Assembly: GCF_010119975.1 (NCBI RefSeq)
Contig: NZ_CP048222.1
Coordinates: 4,792,501 to 4,856,500 of the forward strand
Length of the DNA: 64,000 nucleotides
Origin: Rhodocytophaga rosea
GTDB lineage: Bacteria; Bacteroidota; Bacteroidia; Cytophagales; 172606-1
Reading direction: 5' to 3'
Shown here: positions 28,016 to 37,580 of the stretch, piece by piece
Numbering within the stretch: the first letter of the stretch is position 1
How the letters are laid out: each line of letters starts with the position of its first letter
Made by a program: the position numbers and the translations under genes
The notes under the pieces: generated by a model
Databases searched by the model: none
What the model saw: the letters and a program-made list of their open reading frames with translations, nothing else
Told to the model about the DNA's origin: nothing

Positions 28016-28708
28016 TTATTCCCCTTCTTTCATAATATAGCCCATTCCAATGTGTGTATGAATTAATTTCGGAGAATGATTTTTGTCAATTTTCTTTCGT
28101 AAGAAATTAACATATACCTCAATTACATTGGTGCCAGTATCAAAAGTATGGTTCCATAGTTTTTCGGCTAAGTCAACTTTTGAAATGATTCTGCCTTTAT
28201 TTTTCAGGAAATACTCTAATAGCTGGAATTCTTTAGCGGTCAGATTTATTGTTTCGCCCCCTCTGGTTACAAGCTTAGTATCCATATTTACTTCAAGATC
28301 AGCAATTTTTAGTACATGCGTTGTGCCGGAAGCAGCCTCTGCACTTCTTTTCAAGAGTGCCCTGAGCCTGAGTAGTAACTCTTTGAATTCAAAAGGTTTT
28401 ACCAGGTAATCGTCCGCACCGGCATTAAACCCGGTTTCCTTATTTTGCAGGGAACCCAGGGCGGTGAGCATCAGAATGGGGATTTTTGAGTTAATAGCTC
28501 TTATTTCTTTGCAGAGGTCAAAGCCATTTATTTTAGGCAAATTAATGTCGAGGATGATGGCATTGTAAGCATTGGAAACAGCCATGGTTTTGCCGATGGC
28601 TCCATCAAATGCGATTTCAACCATGTAATAATTGTCTTCCAGTCCTCTTTTAATCGAGTTGGCTACTTTTGCTTCATCTTCTATTACCAATATGGAAGAA
28701 TTCATCAT
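28016..28708 (-). CDS. OmpR-family response regulator
   Basis: The 230-residue regulator has a receiver domain (residues about 5-118) with the acidic pair EDE, the phospho-acceptor Asp in LDINLPK and Lys in LVKPF. A winged-helix DNA-binding domain (about 132-228) includes LTAKEFQLLEYFLKNKGRI and VYVNFLRKKID. It is the first gene of a pair with the kinase 2 bp downstream. Between this gene and the divergently transcribed coiled-coil gene lies an array of six TTTTAAG-type repeats at exactly 11-bp spacing, the arrangement bound by tandem OmpR/PhoB-type dimers, so self- and target regulation from that site is likely. Confidence 0.93.
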   Translation of the reverse strand: MMNSSILVIEDEAKVANSIKRGLEDNYYMVEIAFDGAIGKTMAVSNAYNAIILDINLPKINGFDLCKEIRAINSKIPILMLTALGSLQNKETGFNAGADDYLVKPFEFKELLLRLRALLKRSAEAASGTTHVLKIADLEVNMDTKLVTRGGETINLTAKEFQLLEYFLKNKGRIISKVDLAEKLWNHTFDTGTNVIEVYVNFLRKKIDKNHSPKLIHTHIGMGYIMKEGE

Positions 28709-28801
28709 AACCGTATTTTTTAATCAGATTTAAAATTAGCCCTGTCCTTTCCAAATTAGGAATCATTATGAGCTTAAATCTTACTTTGATACCTCTTCTT
28801 T

Positions 28802-28867
28802 TTTTAAGCCCGTTTTAAGCTCTTTTTAATTTCCTTTTAAGGTGAGTTTAAGTCCGTTTTAAGCCTG
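28802..28867. promoter_or_regulatory. Array of six TTTTAAG repeats with exact 11-bp period
   Basis: Units start at 28802, 28813, 28824, 28835, 28846 and 28857. Four are exactly TTTTAAG, one is TTTTAAT and one is GTTTAAG; the 4-bp spacers differ (CCCG, CTCT, TTCC, GGTGA-region, TCCG, CCTG). An 11-bp period places the sites on one face of the helix, as in Pho-box or OmpR-type direct repeats. The last unit ends 10 bp upstream of the -7 box at 28874, so the array covers the -33 position of the coiled-coil gene promoter. Confidence 0.85.
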
Positions 28868-28873
28868 CCGCTT

Positions 28874-28881
28874 TAGTTTTG
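28874..28881 (+). promoter_or_regulatory. -7 box of the coiled-coil gene promoter
   Basis: TAGTTTTG fits TAnnTTTG, 29 bp before the ATG at 28911. No TTG -33 element is present at the right distance; instead the TTTTAAG array occupies that position. This suggests a promoter that depends on the bound response regulator. Confidence 0.65.
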
Positions 28882-28910
28882 TATCATCAGAAATCAAAAT
28901 TTTAAATAAC

Positions 28911-29798
28911 ATGAACCAGTCAAATAAAAGAAATGCAGCTGTTGTTATTGGCGCTGCCGTCATACTTGCCTTGCTTATAAGCACGGTAACAGTATTGTAT
29001 AAAAATTCACAACTGAAAGAAGCCATGAACTATGAAAAGCTTCATGCGGAAAAACTCCTTTCTGAAAAGCTTTTGCTAAACAAACAAATAGACGACTTCC
29101 GAAGAGAAATTAATTCATTAATGGGCAAAAATAAAGAGGCTGATATATTATTAGAAAAAGCAAAACGCAACTTAACACAGAAGGAAGCTACTATTAATGG
29201 ACTTACCAAAGAGGCAGCAGATGCCAGGCAGCTAAGAAAGCAACTCACTGACATCAAAAAAAGCAGGGAAAACCTGTTGGCTGAGCTTCAGCAATTGCAG
29301 GATGCAAAGCAGGCACTGAATACGCAGAATAAAGAACTTCAGGATAAAAATGAAAAGCTTGCTAAAGACAATAATACCTTATTAGCTGAGAACAAAACGC
29401 TCACAGAAAAGCTGAAAGAAAAATCGTTTGCCGGATCGAATTTTAAAATTGAGGTAATTAAGAATAAGAAAGACAAGCTAACGGTGAAAGCCAAGCGTAC
29501 AGAGAAAATAAAGATAGAGTTTGAAGTAGCAGCCAACAGCTATCCGGTAGAATCCAAGTTTATACATGTCGATCTTTTATCACCTGAAAAATCATTGCCG
29601 GCTGGCGAAACAGAAGTAACCGTAGAAAATCAGGCGAAGCTTTCGGCTAGTTTGACTGACAATCTGAGTGGGGAAGAATCGCAGAAAGTCCTGATACAGT
29701 ATACGCCTAAAGAGAAGTTAAAACTTGGCGTATACACAGTTCTGGTTTACCACAAAAATACCTTCCTTGGCAAAGCCCAGTTCAGGTTGATGAAATAA
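28911..29798 (+). CDS. Membrane-anchored coiled-coil protein with C-terminal beta domain
   Basis: The 295-residue protein has one N-terminal membrane helix (about 9-29). A long heptad-rich coiled coil (about 32-168: LKEAMNYEKLHAEKLLSEKL, ELQDKNEKLAKDNNTLLAEN) follows. A C-terminal domain of about 120 residues (174-295) is predicted to be beta-rich, with VIKNKKDKLTVKAKRTEKI and YTVLVYHKNTFLGKAQFRL. The membrane anchor with everything else on one side suggests a periplasmic stalk and head. I do not recognise a named family. It lies divergent from an OmpR/kinase pair and behind the TTTTAAG array, so it is probably the principal target of that two-component system. Confidence 0.8.
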   Translation: MNQSNKRNAAVVIGAAVILALLISTVTVLYKNSQLKEAMNYEKLHAEKLLSEKLLLNKQIDDFRREINSLMGKNKEADILLEKAKRNLTQKEATINGLTKEAADARQLRKQLTDIKKSRENLLAELQQLQDAKQALNTQNKELQDKNEKLAKDNNTLLAENKTLTEKLKEKSFAGSNFKIEVIKNKKDKLTVKAKRTEKIKIEFEVAANSYPVESKFIHVDLLSPEKSLPAGETEVTVENQAKLSASLTDNLSGEESQKVLIQYTPKEKLKLGVYTVLVYHKNTFLGKAQFRLMK

Positions 29799-29955
29799 TA
29801 TTCAACTGTCAGACCTTCATAGTTGCATAAGAAGTTCTGATAAAAACATGAATCAAAATCAAAATCTAAGAAGCTAGAAAGGATAATTCTTTTCTGGCTT
29901 CTTGCTTTGGGAAATTATAGGTTTTCCATTTGTAGAATTACTAAAGGGGTATGGA

Positions 29956-31704
29956 ATGAAAATCAAAACACAAATATTTTTACTTTTTCTGCTGCTCTCT
30001 GTTTTTTTAACCAGCCTGTTTGCCGTTACGATCTATCACTTTACCAAAGCGCTGGTACTGAAACAAGTAGACTCTCACCTGGAATCTGTTTCTGAAACAA
30101 AAACCGCCCAGCTCAGAAATATGATCGGAAATATTCATGAAATGTCTAGTTTTCTTTCTAAAAACCAGGCTATTATCAAAGGAGTAGGAAAAATTCAACA
30201 GGATATGCAGCCCAACGCAGGCAGGGAACTTTCCATACATCTTTCCCAGTATGTGATTGATATTCTCAAATTCAGAAAAATTTATATTCTCGATACGCTG
30301 GGCAGTGTGGTGGCCTCATCCGATTCGAATATACTGCACAGAAATTTATCGAGGACAAGTGCTTATTTGAAAGGCAAAGAAAGTATAAATCAGATTATTG
30401 GGTTTTTCTATGATGCAGATCATACCTTGTTTTTAAAGGCTTCCGATTTAATTATCAATCAGAAGAATGAATGGATAGGTATTGTAGTAATTGACCTGAA
30501 TGCAGATGAATTTTTAGAACTGGTAAATGACTATACCGGCCTGGGAAGAAGTGGAGAAACTAATATGGCCATGGCACAGGGAGAATATGCGCTATACATG
30601 ACTCCTTTAAAATTTGATAGAAATGCAGCTCTAACCAGAAAAGTTAACCTGCATGATAAAGAATATGCCATGAGCCTGGCGTTAGATCAGCAAACTGGTT
30701 TCCAGGAAAACGCAATAGATTATATGGGCCATCATGTAATTGCTTATACTAGATACTTGCCAGAAACAGGCTGGGGCATCGTAACAAAAATAGACAAGGA
30801 AGAAGCTTTAGTCGGGGTATATACCTTACAGCGCATCCTGTTGATGATCAGCCTGTTTTTTATAGGCACTATATTTATTGCTTCTTTTTTTCTGGGCGGA
30901 TATATAGCCAGGCCTATTGAACAACTGATTGAGCTTACAAATAATGTGAAAGAAGGAAATTTCAAACCTAAAATTACTATATCAGCTAAAAGCGAGCTTG
31001 GAACATTGGCGAATTCTTTTAATGAAATGACCGAAAAGCTTGAGAAAAAAATGGATGACTTAGATAAGTTCGCCTATATTGTATCACATGATCTGAAATC
31101 GCCCCTTAACACCATTACTCCTTTGATGGAATTGATCCAGAAAGACAGAGAAACCATTTTAAGTCAGGAAAGCAAAAGGATGATGAAAATGGCCGAAGAC
31201 AAAGCCATTCAAATGAAGGAACTTATAGACCAGGTACTGCTTTCGGCTACAGAAGATTCTTTACAAAAGGAGGTTATCAATACCAACCGCTTGCTCGACC
31301 AGATACTAGAGAATCTGAACCCGCCAGCCCATATTTCGGTATATGTTCAAAAAAATTTGCCTCCTATGCGTTATCATAAGGTTTCATTATTACAAATCTT
31401 TCAGAATCTGATTGGAAATGCGATCAAATATATGGATAAATCTCAGGGAGAGATCAAGGTCAGCTTGATTAAGCAAAACAGCCATTACCTTTTCAGCATT
31501 CAGGATAATGGCCGGGGTATAGAAAGGCATTTATTAGAAAGAATTTTTGGCATATTTGAAAAAGGACATAATGAAGTGATAGAAAGCAGTGGCATAGGAT
31601 TGTCCATTGTGAAGCGGATTATAGAAGAGAATAAGGGCAGGATATGGGTAGAATCAGAAGTAGGTATAGGTTCAACCTTTTATTTTACCATTCCTTTATC
31701 ATAA
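29956..31704 (+). CDS. Membrane histidine kinase with extracytoplasmic Cache-type sensor
   Basis: From the ATG at 29956, preceded by a purine-rich AAAGGGG at 29943-29949, the product has 582 residues. A TTG 54 bases upstream is a weaker alternative. It has a first membrane helix (about 5-27), a roughly 260-residue sensor with the double-Cache pattern (QLRNMIGNIHEMSSFLSKNQ, VVIDLNADEFLELVNDYTGLGRSGETN, TGWGIVTKID) and a second helix (about 292-314). A HAMP, a HisKA with SHDLKSPLNT and a HATPase with NLIGNAIKYM, DNGRGI and GIGLSIV complete it. Such sensors usually bind small extracellular molecules. No response regulator is adjacent, so its partner is elsewhere or is the pair upstream. Confidence 0.92.
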   Translation: MKIKTQIFLLFLLLSVFLTSLFAVTIYHFTKALVLKQVDSHLESVSETKTAQLRNMIGNIHEMSSFLSKNQAIIKGVGKIQQDMQPNAGRELSIHLSQYVIDILKFRKIYILDTLGSVVASSDSNILHRNLSRTSAYLKGKESINQIIGFFYDADHTLFLKASDLIINQKNEWIGIVVIDLNADEFLELVNDYTGLGRSGETNMAMAQGEYALYMTPLKFDRNAALTRKVNLHDKEYAMSLALDQQTGFQENAIDYMGHHVIAYTRYLPETGWGIVTKIDKEEALVGVYTLQRILLMISLFFIGTIFIASFFLGGYIARPIEQLIELTNNVKEGNFKPKITISAKSELGTLANSFNEMTEKLEKKMDDLDKFAYIVSHDLKSPLNTITPLMELIQKDRETILSQESKRMMKMAEDKAIQMKELIDQVLLSATEDSLQKEVINTNRLLDQILENLNPPAHISVYVQKNLPPMRYHKVSLLQIFQNLIGNAIKYMDKSQGEIKVSLIKQNSHYLFSIQDNGRGIERHLLERIFGIFEKGHNEVIESSGIGLSIVKRIIEENKGRIWVESEVGIGSTFYFTIPLS

Positions 31705-31753
31705 ACTCCTGATTTTTTGCTGTAATTCAAGATGTACGTTTCCTGCAAAAACA

Positions 31754-31786
31754 AAACCCTGCAAGTATAATTATCTTGCAGGGTTT
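31754..31786. terminator. Bidirectional terminator between the Cache kinase and clpB
   Basis: AAACCCTGCAAG (31754-31765) pairs perfectly with 31775-31786 around a 9-nt loop, between convergent stop codons. Confidence 0.8.
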
Positions 31787-31805
31787 ATACGTTTAAATCA
31801 CTTTT

Positions 31806-34418
31806 TTAATCAATTTCAACTTTGCTCACATTATAGAAGCGAATATCGCCAGACTGATCATCCAGGAGCATACCGACCACATCATCCTTATTGATCTTAC
31901 CAGCCAGAATCTCTTTAGATAATTCATTCAGGATCATTTTCTGCATCACGCGTTTCAGCGGACGGGCACCAAATTGCGGATCAAATCCTTTTTCACCCAG
32001 CATGTTCAGTACTTCTTCGTCGGCTTCTAAGCGGATACCAGCTTCTTCCAGACGTTTCTGGATTTGTTTGAACTGAATGTCTACCACTTTGCGTATTTCT
32101 TTTTTGGTCAGTGGCTGGAACATCACCAGTTCATCAATACGGTTCAGAAACTCAGGCCGTATGGTTTTTTTTAGCAATTCAAACACCTGGTCTTTGGTTT
32201 CCTCAATCACCTGCTCCCGGTTCCATTCTTCCATTTTCTCAAAATTCTCCTGGATTACATGCGAACCCATATTAGAAGTCATAATGATGATGGTATTTTT
32301 GAAGTTAGCCACCCGGCCTTTATTATCTGTTAAACGTCCATCGTCGAGTACTTGCAGCAATATGTTGAACACGTCAGGATGTGCTTTTTCAATCTCGTCC
32401 AGCAAGATCACTGAGTATGGTTTACGGCGTACGGCTTCCGTTAACTGGCCACCTTCATCATAACCCACATATCCGGGAGGTGCACCAATCAAGCGGCTCA
32501 CCGCATGGCGTTCCTGGTATTCCGACATATCAATCCGAACCAGGGCATTTTCATCATTAAACAGAAATTCTGCCAGGGCTTTAGCTAATTCAGTTTTACC
32601 TACACCGGTTGTACCCAGGAATATGAACGAACCAATCGGACGTTTTGGATCTTGCATACCTGCCCGGCTGCGGCGAACAGCATCCGAAATGGCCTGTATG
32701 GCTTCTTTTTGTCCGGCCACCCGTTTACCTAATTCTTCTTCCAGATTCAGCAGTTTTTCCCTTTCACTCTGCAGCATTCTCGAAACTGGAATACCAGTCC
32801 ATTTGGCTACTACTTCCGCAATATCTTCAGCTGTTACTTCTTCTTTTAGCATGGCATTATCCATCTGCTTTACCTGCTTTTGCAATTCCTGCAAATGTTG
32901 CTCAGCTTCCCGGATGCGGCCATACCGCAACTCAGCTACTTTTCCATAATCTCCGGCACGTTCGGCTTGTTCAGCTTCTACTTTGTAGCGGTCAATATTT
33001 TCTTTTTCTTTCTGAATGCTTTCAATGACACTCTTTTCATTTTCCCACTTGGCTTTCAAACTATCCCGTTGCTCAGATAACTCAGCAAGCTCTTTAGAAA
33101 GAAACGCTTCTTTGTCTTTGTCATTTTCTCTTCGAATGGCTTCCCTTTCAATTTCCAGTTGCATAATCCGGCGCTGAATTTCATCTAGTTCTTCTGGTAG
33201 GGAATCTATCTCAATCCGTAGTTTGGCAGCCGATTCGTCCATCAGGTCAATGGCTTTATCCGGCAGGAATCGGTCGGAAATATACCGGTTAGATAACTCG
33301 ACAGCAGCAATAATGGCATCATCTTTTATCCGTACACCATGGTGTACTTCATATTTTTCCTTGATACCACGCAAGATAGAAATCGCATCCTGCACACTCG
33401 GTTCATCTACATTTACCGCCTGGAAACGCCTTTCTAGGGCTTTGTCTTTCTCGATGTATTTCTGATATTCTTTCAGCGTAGTGGCACCAATGGCATGCAA
33501 TTCTCCTCTGGCCAAAGCAGGTTTTAATAAGTTCGCTGCATCCATGGCACCTTCTCCGCCACCACCAGCTCCAATCAGCGTATGGATCTCGTCAATAAAT
33601 AGAACGATCTGGCCTTCAGAATCGGTAACTTCTTTAATAACAGCTTTCAGCCTTTCTTCAAATTCGCCTTTGTATTTGGCACCGGCGACTAGCAAACCCA
33701 TATCAAGAGAGATCAGGGTTTTGTCCTTCAGGTTTTCAGGAACGTCGCCACTGACGATGCGTTGGGCCAGGCCTTCTACGATTGCTGTTTTACCCACGCC
33801 AGGTTCACCTAGTAAAATCGGGTTATTTTTTGTCCTACGGGAAAGAATCTGCAATACCCGTCTGATCTCTTCATCGCGGCCAATCACAGGGTCGATCTTT
33901 CCGGATTTTGCCCGCTCAGTAAGATTGATAGAATATCTTTCCAGCGATTTGTATTTAGCTTCCGCATTCTGGTCAGTTACTTTGGTATTGCCACGTAATT
34001 CTTTAATAGCGGCTTTTAAATGTTTTTCGGTAAAACCTAAGTCTTTTAAAACTTGCGCTACCCTGTCTTTTCCGGCCAGAATACCCAATAATATATGCTC
34101 TACCGCAACAAACTCATCTCCGAATTCTTTCAGGTAACTCTCTGCTTTTTGTAAAGCAGCTGCGGCATCATTTCCCAGATATGGGCTACCCCCGCTTACT
34201 TTCGGATACGCATTTACAATTTCATCTATACGTGGGTCCAGCTGGTTGCGTCCTACGTTTAATTTCTTCAGTATAAAAGCGATCATGTTTTCATCAGACG
34301 ACAAAATCGCTTTCAGCAAGTGACCAGTTTCTACAGCCTGCTGGGTATTTCCCATAGCAATTTCAGAAGCCTTTTGGATCACTTCCTGAGATTTAATAGT
34401 GTATTTGTTAAAGTTCAT
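31806..34418 (-). CDS. clpB: ATP-dependent disaggregase ClpB
   Basis: The 870-residue protein has the full ClpB layout. The N-terminal Clp_N repeats cover residues 1-145. The first AAA+ domain has Walker A GEPGVGKT (near 205) and Walker [11 protein letters not shown] long middle coiled-coil domain (about 400-530: [20 protein letters not shown]) is the M-domain absent from ClpA and ClpC. The second AAA+ domain has GTTGVGKT (near 605) and [16 protein letters not shown]. It resolves protein aggregates with the DnaK system and does not associate with ClpP. Length is standard. Heat regulation is expected from the family, but I see no CIRCE or other named element upstream. Confidence 0.97.
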   Translation of the reverse strand: MNFNKYTIKSQEVIQKASEIAMGNTQQAVETGHLLKAILSSDENMIAFILKKLNVGRNQLDPRIDEIVNAYPKVSGGSPYLGNDAAAALQKAESYLKEFGDEFVAVEHILLGILAGKDRVAQVLKDLGFTEKHLKAAIKELRGNTKVTDQNAEAKYKSLERYSINLTERAKSGKIDPVIGRDEEIRRVLQILSRRTKNNPILLGEPGVGKTAIVEGLAQRIVSGDVPENLKDKTLISLDMGLLVAGAKYKGEFEERLKAVIKEVTDSEGQIVLFIDEIHTLIGAGGGGEGAMDAANLLKPALARGELHAIGATTLKEYQKYIEKDKALERRFQAVNVDEPSVQDAISILRGIKEKYEVHHGVRIKDDAIIAAVELSNRYISDRFLPDKAIDLMDESAAKLRIEIDSLPEELDEIQRRIMQLEIEREAIRRENDKDKEAFLSKELAELSEQRDSLKAKWENEKSVIESIQKEKENIDRYKVEAEQAERAGDYGKVAELRYGRIREAEQHLQELQKQVKQMDNAMLKEEVTAEDIAEVVAKWTGIPVSRMLQSEREKLLNLEEELGKRVAGQKEAIQAISDAVRRSRAGMQDPKRPIGSFIFLGTTGVGKTELAKALAEFLFNDENALVRIDMSEYQERHAVSRLIGAPPGYVGYDEGGQLTEAVRRKPYSVILLDEIEKAHPDVFNILLQVLDDGRLTDNKGRVANFKNTIIIMTSNMGSHVIQENFEKMEEWNREQVIEETKDQVFELLKKTIRPEFLNRIDELVMFQPLTKKEIRKVVDIQFKQIQKRLEEAGIRLEADEEVLNMLGEKGFDPQFGARPLKRVMQKMILNELSKEILAGKINKDDVVGMLLDDQSGDIRFYNVSKVEID

Positions 34419-34604
34419 GTCTTTAAAAATTTCTACTTTACCTTATCAAACGGTAATCCATATCAAATTTCCGGAAATTTTGTCCGGAAATCGCAAATTA
34501 TTAATAAGAATCAACGACAATTTGTCTTTATTTTTAAAATAAAGCCATAACCTTACCGAAACAGGAGAAAGGGGATTACTTACAGGAATACAAGTGTCAA
34601 TAAA

Positions 34605-35870
34605 TCAGGTTTTCTGCTTCTTCTTCCGGGCAGCTGGAAACAGTACATTATTGAGGATAAGCCGGTAACCAGCTGAATTGGGGTGCAGCGACAAATCGGT
34701 AGATTCTTCCTCGGGCATATGCCAGTAATCTTCCGGATCATGGCCGCCATAAAAAGTCCAGGTGCCTTTGCCTAAAGTACCATTAATGTAGCGGGCTTCA
34801 TTGGCTACTTTGGTTTCGGCCATAATTGTTACTTCTCCCTTAATCTGCTCTTTTTTGAAAGCGGTCGTCTGGCCCATAAACCCTTTGATCACATTTTCAT
34901 GGTTCTGCGTAAGCATGGTTGGAATAGGGTCCCATTTGGCTGAAAACGTAAAGAGGGAGAAAAAGTCATTGCCTTCATAGAGGTTACGTTCCCCTCTCTG
35001 GTTATCGATACTGGAAAATTCTCCGTCATAGGGCGTAAGTACTACATTAAAGTTTTTAAAGGCGAAGGTTTTACTGAAATCCATTTTTTGCTGTGCCTGC
35101 GGATCTATGCCATCCCCATCAAACATGGCATCTACAATATCTACCCCTTCTGCTGCCAGAGCAACATCGTAGGTATCGGTGGCTGAACACATGGCAAACA
35201 TAAAGCCGCCGCTGGCTACATAGGTTTTAATTTTCTTTACCACATCCAGCTTCATTTGAGATACTTTGCTGAAGCCGTATTTTTTGGCTACGCCTTCCAG
35301 TTCCTGTTTCTGTAATTCAAACCATTCCCGGTTACGGTTACGCCAGAACGATTTTCCATACTGGCCGGTAAAATCTTCATGGTGGAGGTGAAGCCAGTCA
35401 TATTGAATAAGCTTTCCATCCAAAACCTCTTCATCAAAAATCAAATCGTAGGGGATTTCAGCATAAGTGAGAACCAGGGTTACAGCATCATCCCAGGGCT
35501 GCTTGGTTTTGGGAGAATATACAGCGATTTTGGGTACCTTTTCCAGTTTCATCACATCCATATTGGCATCGGGGCTTGCTACCTGACTGAGAATATCCTT
35601 GTATTGTGCCTCAGAAATCACTGAATAGGAGATTCCTCTGACCATCAATTCGGTTTCATACGCCTGTGTGTGTTTAAAGGCAAAACTGCCCCCCCGGTAA
35701 TTGAGCAGCCAGTCTACCTCTTCCTGCTTTTGTAATACCCAATATGCCACCCCATACGATTTCAGGTGATCTTTTTGTTTATCATCCATAGGAATAAGAA
35801 TCTGGGCGGCCATACTGCTGAGCAGAGGTAAAATAAAGGCGGCCAGGCTAAAGAAGTAGCGGATATTCAT
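34605..35870 (-). CDS. Exported GATase-like protein (often labelled asparagine synthetase B)
   Basis: The 421-residue product has a signal peptide (to about MAAQ, residue 22). Relatives in Cytophagales are often annotated as asparagine synthetase B, but neither the N-terminal Cys-2 glutaminase nor the synthetase PP-loop is present. The segment GGFMFAMCSATDT (about 222-234) instead resembles the nucleophile elbow of class I glutamine-amidotransferase-like/ThuA-like folds. Motifs such as YDWLHLHHEDFTG and GGHDPEDYWHMP are rich in possible metal or acid-base residues. It therefore looks like a periplasmic GATase1-like domain protein with unknown substrate. A TATATTTG box lies 27 bp upstream. The common label should be treated with caution. 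Confidence 0.7.
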   Translation of the reverse strand: MNIRYFFSLAAFILPLLSSMAAQILIPMDDKQKDHLKSYGVAYWVLQKQEEVDWLLNYRGGSFAFKHTQAYETELMVRGISYSVISEAQYKDILSQVASPDANMDVMKLEKVPKIAVYSPKTKQPWDDAVTLVLTYAEIPYDLIFDEEVLDGKLIQYDWLHLHHEDFTGQYGKSFWRNRNREWFELQKQELEGVAKKYGFSKVSQMKLDVVKKIKTYVASGGFMFAMCSATDTYDVALAAEGVDIVDAMFDGDGIDPQAQQKMDFSKTFAFKNFNVVLTPYDGEFSSIDNQRGERNLYEGNDFFSLFTFSAKWDPIPTMLTQNHENVIKGFMGQTTAFKKEQIKGEVTIMAETKVANEARYINGTLGKGTWTFYGGHDPEDYWHMPEEESTDLSLHPNSAGYRLILNNVLFPAARKKKQKT

Positions 35871-35896
35871 AGCAGGCAGAGTTTAGGCGTGTAAAT

Positions 35897-35904
35897 CAAA
35901 TATA
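35897..35904 (-). promoter_or_regulatory. -7 box of the GATase-like gene
   Basis: On the minus strand TATATTTG fits TAnnTTTG, 27 bp ahead of the ATG at 35870. No well-spaced -33 TTG is visible. Confidence 0.45.
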
Positions 35905-35946
35905 AAAAAATGCTGCCATATTGAGAAGCAAAATATACTATATATG

Positions 35947-36883
35947 TGAATCAAGGGTATAAAAGGCAGCATCGCAAAGAGAGCTAACTTTGTAGAATGC
36001 TATAACTACAATTGATTAGCCTCTGTTATCATGTCAGCCACTGCTATGATGCATAGTGTTGTCTGCATTATCAACGCATAAGTAATAATTATTCACCTTC
36101 CTTTACTGATCAAGAAGTAATTACTATATATGTTTGGCATTTTGCAGAAATGTTTACCCTCAAGGACACCTACGACTATATCCAACATCATTGGCTTGAG
36201 TAGTTTCCCTGTCTGCCTTCCTATCAGGCGTATAATAAGCGTTTGAATGATTTATACTTGCAATGTGAAGTCCTAGTAAAACAACTAATGCAACAACTTT
36301 CCTATAGTAATTTCTATCCTGGATGTGAGTGTAGTTGATTCTTTACCTATCCTCTTTTCTAAAAGACCTCATCAGGCCACCAGCTTCATGCCAGGATCTT
36401 ACAGGTAGCCGATAGAGGGTATTGTTCAACAAAAGATCTACTATGATGGTGTAAGCTACACTTTTTAGGAGCCGATTGCGATCGAGCTTTATCTCAAGGG
36501 AAATATATTGACTTAAGCCGGCGTCAGCTAATGATTTAACCTTGTTAAAACTACTACTCAGCCAGTTAAAAGCTTGTAAAGTGGTAGCAGATAAAATCTA
36601 TACTTCAAAAGAATTCAATGTGCAGTTGAAGTTACAAGAGGTGGAAATTATTACACCTGTTAAATTCAAAAAAGACAAAAGTATCCGGAGACAGTTGATA
36701 AGTTAAGTTATTTTCCCGATGTATAAGCTTGGTAAGACAATCAGTAGAAGCTTTTTCATTGGCTCAATGAAAGAACAGCTATTCAAACAGCCTCTAAAGT
36801 TCGTTCACAAAAAGGGATTTGGGTACATTGATTTGGCAGACGCATGGCTGCTCTTTTTACTTTAGTTGTTAACCCTTGATTCA
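35947..36883. mobile_element. Decayed IS982-family insertion sequence
   Basis: An element of about 0.94 kb is bounded by 12-bp perfect inverted repeats, TGAATCAAGGGT (35947-35958) and ACCCTTGATTCA (36872-36883). It encloses a broken IS982-type transposase. The length matches the family (about 1 kb). The outermost bases of the ends cannot be fixed and I see no certain target duplication. The right repeat overlaps the transposase stop codon, an economical layout typical of this family. Confidence 0.75.
35997..36879 (+). pseudogene. IS982-family transposase, multiple stops and frameshifts
   Basis: Translation of consecutive frames recovers the family outline. SNNYSPSFTDQEVITIYV begins near 36081, then WLE-stop-FPCLPSYQAYNKRLNDLY, then after a frameshift near 36325 VVDSLPILFSKRPHQA (first catalytic Asp). 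YYDGV, then ADKIYTSKEFN with VEIITPVKFKKDKS, then RQSVEAF and after another frameshift FHWLNERTAIQTASKVRSQKG follow. The last block, GRRMAALFTLVVNP, ends at 36877-36879. At least seven in-frame stops and two or three shifts are needed, so the protein cannot be made. The amount of decay indicates an old insertion. Confidence 0.88.
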
Positions 36884-37580
36884 TATCAAGAGTAAAATCA
36901 TTGGCGCTCGCATTATTGACAGCCAATAATTCGTAGGACTGGCTATCTGTGCCTGTTTGTGGAGATGGCGCAAGCATGGCTATCAGATGTGGGTTTAGAA
37001 ACTTGTTTCTAGCTCCCAATGCCTCAATATGAATGGAGTTCAAACTAATGAAATAAACTATTCTAATATTGACAGATACGTACCTGAGATGTGCTTACTG
37101 CTAATTGTCATTCCTTTTGCAAGAATTTGCCTTTGCTACCAAAGCTCAATGTGCCTCAAACTTTGCTTCCACATGTGGAGCCAAACTAACCAATTCTGCT
37201 TCTTATTCTGTCATTAAAAGTATGCACTAAAACCTCCTATAACGGACAAGCTCATTGAAACCAAAGGAGAACACAGCGTTGAATCCTTCATGGAAATCCA
37301 GAGGCAGCTGAAAGACGTGTCGAAATACCTTTTAATAGCAGTATGGAACAAAGCCAGATCCTTCTAAAATGCCATTAGCTTATCTCTTTATTACAATAGG
37401 CCGATTGATTAGAAATCAGCCTCAGTATAAATTGCCTGATTACATATCACTCTTGCTTGGTAGATTTGTCTTTAAAAATGTACAAAATATAAACGTCTTA
37501 CAGCTAACAAAGGGAATCCTTCTATGAATAAAATAATAGAAAAGCTCAGGTTCAATAATTTCAAGTAGAAAACCCATCCA
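36884..37580. other. Gene-free region beside the IS remnant
   Basis: About 700 bp without an intact gene. On the minus strand a frame ending near 36783 continues as a protein-like series with several stops (about 36900-37200), which could be another decayed gene, but I cannot assign it. On the plus strand only short open stretches occur. The region probably collected debris after the IS insertion. Confidence 0.5.

Noticed and set aside
28701-28911. CRISPR-like array suggested by regularly spaced repeats
   Set aside because: The repeat unit is 7 bp with 4-bp spacers at an 11-bp period, which fits regulator binding sites; CRISPR repeats and spacers are 20-40 bp each.
33481-34137. A 218-codon + strand open frame opposite clpB
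   Set aside because: The translation is serine- and proline-rich with no fold, exactly opposite the conserved ClpB domains.
36783-37043. Possible 86-residue minus-strand protein next to the IS remnant
   Set aside because: Its C-terminal third is antisense to the readable IS982 transposase remnant, so at least that part is not a real protein.
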